DNA from: Chrysomallon squamiferum
Taxonomy: Eukaryota; Mollusca; Gastropoda; Neomphalida; Peltospiridae
NCBI GenBank assembly: GCA_012295275.1
Contig: CM022675.1
Span: forward strand, 13,824,017-13,884,016
Direction of reading: 5' to 3'
Length of the DNA stretch: 60,000 nucleotides
Shown here: positions 53,999 through 60,000 of the stretch, piece by piece
How the letters are laid out: each line of letters starts with the position of its first letter
How positions within the stretch are numbered: position 1 is the first letter of the stretch
Notes under the pieces: generated by a model
What the model was told of the DNA's origin: nothing
What the model saw: only the letters and a program-made list of their open reading frames with translations
Databases searched by the model: none
Made by a program: the position numbers and the translations under genes

Positions 53999-54946
53999 TT
54001 AGAAAGCCTCATGTTCAAAATATTCAGGGTGTTTTTTGGCCCAATCAAAAGTGAAATATTTAACACCACAGTCTAAATTTAGCAACAGGTTCCTGTCTTG
54101 CTGAGACAGTGTCCAGTTAGTGATATCAAAGTTTTCACGTAAATGCGACTCTTTCTGAGTTTTAGGTAAAACCACGACATCACTTTTCACCAGGAAATTA
54201 AGCAGAATCTGAGCTGGGCTCTTTTTATACTTTTTAGAAAGTTGTTCAACAACTGGGTCGTGTAAAAGAACGGGTTTTGTTTCATCTCTCTCGGGATATG
54301 CAGGTGTTCCAAGGGGTGCATATGCACTTAGAATTATCTTTCTCGATGCACAGTAATTCCGAAGTTGTCTCTGTTGTAAATAGGCATGGCATTCAGACTG
54401 CAGATTGCATGGTGGAATTCGAGCTTTCTCGTAGATTCTTTCAATCTGCCTGGCTGTAAAATTTGAAATTCCAATATTCCGTGTGAGTTTGTCGTCTGAT
54501 GCCTTTTCAAATCCTTTCCATGTCTCGATGATGTCGTAATGTTGAAATTCTTGTTCAATGCTTTTGTTTGCTGGTTTTAAATTTCCATCACCGCGGTTTA
54601 CACAGCCCCACGGGTGATGTATAAGTAACATGTCTACGTATTTCAGTTTTAGATTATCCAGTGACAACTGGACGCTGTGTTGTACAGACGCACGTGCGAG
54701 ATACACACGTGGCACTTTGGTCGTTATGAATAAATCTTTCCTGCGAACAGTACCTTTTTTTATTCTGTCGGCTACAATCTCCCCCACCTCAGTTTCATTG
54801 CCGTAACTGAGAGCGGTGTCAATATGTCGATATCCAGTAAAGAGTGCAAAATCCAAAGCTTGTTTAAGCGCATCACCTTTCAACAAGTATGAACCAAAAC
54901 CAATAATTGGCATTAATGTTCCATCGCGCAAAAATTGGAATGCCAT
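53999..54946 (-). CDS. Aldo-keto reductase, single-exon gene, 315 aa
   Basis: A complete uninterrupted frame of normal family length (about 300-330 aa). The (beta/alpha)8 AKR fold is supported by the hairpin MPIIGFGSYLL, the catalytic tetrad Asp43 (GYRHIDTALSYGNE), Tyr48, Lys77 (FITTKV) and His110 (LLIHHPWG), GISNF at 159-163, QSECHAYLQQ at 183-192 and the NADPH-binding segment VLPKTQKESHLREN at 259-272. It should reduce carbonyls to alcohols with NADPH in the cytosol; the substrate cannot be inferred. The start is the first in-frame ATG and aligns with the family N-terminus. There are no introns, unlike the three other multi-exon genes here, so it may descend from a retrocopy. It lies tail-to-tail with STARD3. 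Confidence 0.93.
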   Translation of the reverse strand: MAFQFLRDGTLMPIIGFGSYLLKGDALKQALDFALFTGYRHIDTALSYGNETEVGEIVADRIKKGTVRRKDLFITTKVPRVYLARASVQHSVQLSLDNLKLKYVDMLLIHHPWGCVNRGDGNLKPANKSIEQEFQHYDIIETWKGFEKASDDKLTRNIGISNFTARQIERIYEKARIPPCNLQSECHAYLQQRQLRNYCASRKIILSAYAPLGTPAYPERDETKPVLLHDPVVEQLSKKYKKSPAQILLNFLVKSDVVVLPKTQKESHLRENFDITNWTLSQQDRNLLLNLDCGVKYFTFDWAKKHPEYFEHEAF

Positions 54947-55652
54947 TTCTAATCCAGAAAGATCTTACGTTCCGTTTAGGTTTTGGTATGTGTTACATTA
55001 AATACTGAATAAAATGCTTTTCTCCTTCGTTATTATTCTTAAAAACCACTGAAAAGAATAAATCAAAAAGTAACGAAAGTTTTTGTTAAAAAGTAATAAC
55101 TTTATAATTTTCTGTACTGCTGATTACGTCCTTGTTAAAAAATAATGTTTTAATTTTCTCTACTGCTGATTAAATCCTTTGCTCCTAGACAAATGTGCGA
55201 CTGTAACTTACCGGCAATATGATTTCATCATCTACAGTCGAAACTGAACAACAAAACGGGCAAACGAGAAATATTTAAGTTGTCAAACAAAATAATTTTT
55301 TTTTTTTTTTTTAAAAGATGTTATAACTGTTTCATTTTTTAATTAAAATACATGTCAAGTATTTTAACGACACTAATCAAATTTAATTATAACGATACCT
55401 TTTAGTAGCCGTATTTATAACATTAGCAAAGCCCAGTGTTACCGGATTGTCTCCCTTTTAAAACAATTTAAACATTAAGGCCCGTTCTACATTTGTTATG
55501 TGGTTTAAACTTTATTTTTACATCCTCTGATGTAACAAAAGTTTGAGTTATAAGTTAACATATTATTTTAATAATAATAAAAATCTTTAAAAGTTTAAAA
55601 TTATTTATATTGAATGTTCTATTCATATGTTGTTGTTGTTATTATTTATTTA

Positions 55653-55656
<4 letters not shown>

Positions 55657-55738
<82 letters not shown>
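55657..55738. repeat. ATT then TTTA compound microsatellite
   Basis: About 19 ATT units followed by about 6 TTTA units. Confidence 0.95.
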
Positions 55739-56011
55739 TCTTCAATTTTTCTCTTCATCAAAATTCAGACTGGACTACATTAACAATTAAAATATACATT
55801 TTTTTTGTGGGGAAATGACAGTAATAACTATTTATCCAGAAAATGAAAGCACACACACACACACACACATTCATATACATAATGGCTTAAATACATTTTC
55901 TGTACACGCATGTGTCTGCCAGTCTCGGCTGATAAAAGACTGCAAAAGTAAAATATTTCTCTCTCGAGGTGTTATGAAACTGAAGGCTATTTACTTATCG
56001 ATGTATATGAC

Positions 56012-56052
56012 TGCATGCGCGCGCGCGCGTGCGTGCGTGCGTGCATATGTGA
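56012..56052. repeat. Alternating purine-pyrimidine tract (TGCATGCGCGCGCG...)
   Basis: Forty bases of strict alternation: six GC steps, then four TGCG/CGTG steps and TGCATATGTG. This is the only long GC-dinucleotide run in an otherwise AT-rich window and is a candidate Z-DNA-forming site. Confidence 0.9.
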
Positions 56053-56185
56053 AACAGTCATCCTCATTTTAATGCAGTTTTCAAGATAGCACGACAGAAA
56101 TAATATATACCTTTAGTTTTGTGATTTGAATAATAAATATCAAATCATTATTAATTTGTTGTTGTTTTTGTTGTTGTTTAATAGT

Positions 56186-56222
56186 GGTAGTAGTAGTAGT
56201 AGCAGCAGCAGTAGTAGTAGTA
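56186..56222. repeat. AGT/AGC trinucleotide microsatellite
   Basis: About 12 units, with three AGC inside a run of AGT. It would read as poly-Ser in one frame, but the surrounding frame has no gene-like context. Confidence 0.9.
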
Positions 56223-56679
56223 ATTATTTTGAAATCCACTGTCTCGTAACAGTCGTAATTAGCCGAAGAATAACGACTAAATATGACGTCAACAATGAAA
56301 TAATGTCACAATTGAAGGACAGCCATTTTCATTGTCATGTGTTTTTTCATTTACTAAATATTCTTGTATTTAAGATAGAAAATTATTATTTTTCTAAAAT
56401 ATTTTAGTTACAAATTAAACGCCTTTCAATTGTAGAAACAAAATTTCAATTAATAACTGAACTGCTATGAAATACCGTAAAACTAATACAGAAGTAAAGT
56501 CTTTCACCTGGTGTTTGCATCCCTGTAGTGTTTTTATACGGGTTTGTTTATGGAGGATAATAGTTATGTGTGTGCGTGCTTGTGTTAACGTGTGTGTATT
56601 AATCTGTATGTGTGTTTGTGTATTAATGTTTAATGTTTGTATAAAACTGATGTGCATGTACGTCCCACAATGATTATTT

Positions 56680-58680
56680 CTTAAGTGTTTGTATAAACTA
56701 GTTATTTCTTGGCTTGCTTCCTCTGTGTTGGTATTATGTTGCTATGTTTGTATAATGTCTTTACGTTTGTATTATGTATGTTTGTATCATGTTCTTGTTT
56801 ATATATGTTGGTATGTTTGTATCATGTTCATGTTTATATAATGTTGTTATGTTTAATATAATGAAGGTATGTTTTGTATTACGTTCTTATATTTGTATAA
56901 TGTCATGATTTATTATGTTGTTATCTTTGTATAATGTTATGTTTGCATAATGTTGTTATATTTGTATTATGTTGGTATGTTTGTATAATGTTGCTATCTT
57001 TGTATGATGTTTGTATTATGTTAATGTGTTTTATAATGTTGTTATGTTTGTATTATATTGTTTTGTTTGTATAATGTAGATATGTTTGTATAATGTTGCT
57101 ATATTTGTATAATATTGTTATGTTTGTATAATATTGTTATGTTTGTATTATGTAGGTATTTTTTGTATAATGTTGCTATCTTTGTGATGTTTTTTTTATA
57201 ATGTTTTTTTTATAATGTTATTTTTGTATAATGTAGGTATTTTGGTATAATGTAGGTATGTTTGTATTATTTGTTATTTTGGTATAATGTATTTGTATAA
57301 TGTAGGTGTATTTGTATAATACATGTATTTTTGTATAGTATAGGTATATTTGTATAATGTAGGTATTTTGTATAATGCAGGTATTTTTGTATAATGTTGT
57401 TATGTTTGTATAATGTTATGTTTGTATTATGTTGTTTATGTTTGTATAATATTGGTTTGTTCATATAATGCAGTTATTTTTTTGTATAATGTTTGTTTAA
57501 TGTAGGTATGTTTGTATAATGTATTTATGTTTGTATGATTTTTTATGTTTGTATAATGTTGCTATATTTGTGTAATGTTGTTATGTTTGAATAATATAGG
57601 TATGTTTGTATAATGTAGGTATTTTGGTATAATGGGGTGTTTGTATCATGTTGTTAAGCTTGCATAATGTTGTTATGTTTGTATAATATTGTTATGTTTG
57701 CATAATGCAGTTATTGTTGTATAATGCATGTATGTATGTTGTGTTTTTTAATGTTGTGTTTGTATAATGTAGTATGTTTGTATATAATATAGGTATATAT
57801 TTGTATAATGCTATGTTTGTATAATGTTGTTATTTTTGTATTATGTTGTTATGTTTGTATTATGTTGCTATCTTTGTATAATGTTGTTATGTTTGCATAA
57901 TGTTGTTATATTTGAATTATGTTGGTATCTTTGTGTGATGTTGTTATGTTTATATAATGTTATGTTGTATAATGTTGTTATTTTTGTATTATGTTGTTAT
58001 GTTTGTATTATGTTGGTATGTTTGTATATAATGTAGGTATTTTTTTTGTATAATGTATGTATGTTTGTTTAATGTTGTTGTGTTTGTATAATGTAGGTAT
58101 GTTTGTATAATGTAGGTATTTTTGTATAATGTAGGTATATTTGTATAATGTAGGTATGTTTGTATAACCTAGGTATTTTTATATAATGTAGGTATGTTTG
58201 TGTAATGTAGGTATCTTAGTATAATGTTGCTATGTTTGTATAATGTTATGTTTGTACAATGTTGCTATGTTTGTATAATATTGTTATGTTTGTATAATGC
58301 AGTTATTTTTGTATAATGTATGAATGTTTGTTTGATGTTGTTATGTGTGTATAATGTACATATGTTTGTATAATGTTGTTATGTTTGTTTTGTAATGTGC
58401 AGCTATGTTTGTATAATGTAGGTATGTTTGTATAATTTTGTTATGTTTGTATAATGTAGGTATTTTTGTATAATATTGTTATGTTTCTATAAAATAGGTA
58501 TGTATAATGCAGGTATTTTTGTATAATATAGGTATGTTTGTATAACATAGGTATTTTTTTATAATGTAGTTATGTTTGTATTATGTAGGTATTGTTTTAT
58601 AATTTAGGTATTTTTGTATAATGTAAGTATTTTTGTATAAAGTATGTATTTTTGTATAATGTAGGTGTTTTCCCCAATGT
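56680..58680. repeat. 2-kb minisatellite of about 20-bp units
   Basis: Roughly 100 head-to-tail copies of TATGTTTGTATAATGTTGT and the variant TATGTTTGTATAATGTAGG, with TATTTTTGTATAATG forms. GTTGT-type copies dominate the left part and GTAGG-type copies become frequent after about 57230 and again after 58080. Short open frames inside (for example 57824-58036) are translations of the repeat. Confidence 0.95.
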
Positions 58681-60000
58681 TGGTATATTTCAATAGTGTA
58701 CATTTGTATGTTTTAGTCTTTGTATAATTTTGATGTCTTTGTATCCATGTTTTAATTTTACTGTTTCTATGTATGTTTTGATATGTGTATGGGTGTCTAT
58801 ATTTTTTATGTCATAGTGTTCAAGTGTTTGTATAATTTGTTATAATGTATAATGTATAATTTTGTTATAATGTATGTGTTTGTATAATGTGCATGTTTGT
58901 GTCTATACATCTGTGTTATAAGGTATAATTGATGGATAATGTGTATATATGTGTATATATGTGTATATTTCTGTTTTTACTGTTCTCGTTGCTTTGTGGT
59001 AGTTTAACATAAATATAGATATAAACTATAAAATGATATGTAAATATGTACTCACTAATTAGAAAACAGATATAAATATTCACACAAATAAATACAAATA
59101 TAGTTAGTTTTGAGAATAAAGATAAATTGTAATTGAAAAATCACATGACATGACCTCAGCTGACCTCTGGTAAATGAGAGGTTCTCAGATTGGAGTTTAT
59201 TTCTAATCTGGTATCTAGGAAATCAAATTTGGCATATTTTTGTGTGGTATTCTCCGATTGCCATTATTTTTGTGAACCAACAAAATCTACATCATAAATT
59301 TTTTTATTTCATTTTTATTTATAAGTTTTAAGTTTTGAATGACACTTCAAAATTATACATATATGACACAACAGCTGTTCTTTCGTAAAAAAAAAAAGCT
59401 AAAAAATAAAAATTATTTTAGCTTTTCCTTTTTTTCTTCTCCTTTTTTTTTTTTTTTTTTTGTTATCTTAGGGCGATGTTTAAATGAAACAGAAAGTATA
59501 TAATTAAAATTAAATAATTATTAAATTATGCAAATTATTATTATTATTTCTTTAAATTTGTCATTTTTATGTTTCATTTTTTTAAACTGTTTTTGCTTCA
59601 ATGAAATAATTAAATATTCCTAACAAATAAATGTTAATGAATTTGTTAATAATGAAACAGACTGTTAAATAAATGTTTAAGTTATTATAAAATTTTATTA
59701 AAGAGTATGTAGATAAATAAATAAATGAATATGTACAAAATTAAATTAATAGTTATAAGCGTAACAGTATTGAAATAATAGAGTAATTATTTAAATAAAT
59801 AAATAAATAAATTATTATTTTGAATGTTTCAAACACTTTCTTTCTTACTGTTTTTTAGATAAAATGTGAACAATTATTATTATTATTATTGATAATTGTT
59901 TTATTACATATATGAAACTATTTTTCTTATTTAATTATTGAATTCATAATGGAACAATTTGTTGTGTCTTATAGTATTATTACTTCTTTCTCCTTACCAT
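58681..60000. other. AT-rich intergenic sequence, nothing recognised
   Basis: No exon, RNA gene or element was recognised. Short AAAT/AATA and ATT microsatellites occur near 59520-59545, 59790-59812 and 59874-59892, and a 20-nt poly-T at about 59441-59461. Confidence 0.6.

Larger units (their letters stand above)
54947..56679. other. Intergenic region upstream of the AKR gene
   Basis: The AKR promoter should be in the first few hundred bases, which are somewhat less AT-rich than the rest; no TATA box is placed. The remainder has ATT/TTTA (55657-55738), CA (55851-55869), alternating GC (56012-56052) and AGT/AGC (56186-56222) simple repeats. No gene is recognised. Confidence 0.55.

Overview
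This window is nuclear DNA from an animal. The genes are split by GT-AG introns, non-coding DNA is very AT-rich and full of microsatellites and minisatellites, and decayed DNA transposons sit in introns. The proteins (MEIOC, UBXN4, STARD3 and aldo-keto reductase homologues) and this repeat style suggest an invertebrate bilaterian, possibly a mollusc or other lophotrochozoan. That placement is impression only; no comparison was run.

Layout. (1) 1-2.24 kb, plus strand: the last exon and 3' UTR of a gene I do not recognise. (2) 2.45-18.94 kb, minus strand: an eight-exon MEIOC homologue (896 aa). Up to 10 kb of non-coding DNA follows its stop, ending at a good minus-strand polyadenylation signal. 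(3) 19-21.9 kb: intergenic, with GA, ATAC and CA/GA microsatellites. (4) 21.9-31.14 kb, minus strand: a 14-exon UBXN4 homologue (514 aa, p97/VCP adaptor for ER-associated degradation), including a 29-nt microexon. Its introns hold three minisatellites and a MITE-like element. (5) 31.14-31.50 kb: a compact head-to-head promoter. (6) 31.50-53.17 kb, plus strand: a 14-exon STARD3/MLN64 homologue (about 490 aa, MENTAL plus START domains, conserved phospho-FFAT motif). It carries an apparent one-base frameshift in the START domain, a 2.2 kb minisatellite, two hAT transposase relics and a candidate internal first exon. (7) 53.2-54.95 kb, minus strand: an intronless aldo-keto reductase, tail-to-tail with STARD3. 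(8) 55-60 kb: intergenic, mostly a 2 kb array of about 20-bp units.

Functional context. UBXN4 is an ER-membrane protein and STARD3 tethers late endosomes to the ER to move sterol, so the shared promoter joins two ER-linked housekeeping functions. MEIOC is a germline/meiotic factor and the reductase is a generic NADPH enzyme; no operon-like logic is implied.

Most unusual signals. (a) Two minisatellites, in different genes, begin exactly at an exon-intron junction and repeat the functional 5' splice site (UBXN4 exon 9; STARD3 exon 13). A third array abuts a 3' splice site (STARD3 exon 5). (b) A candidate internal STARD3 promoter and first exon, phase-compatible with exon 9, would replace the membrane-anchored MENTAL half with a short basic N-terminus and give a StAR-like protein.
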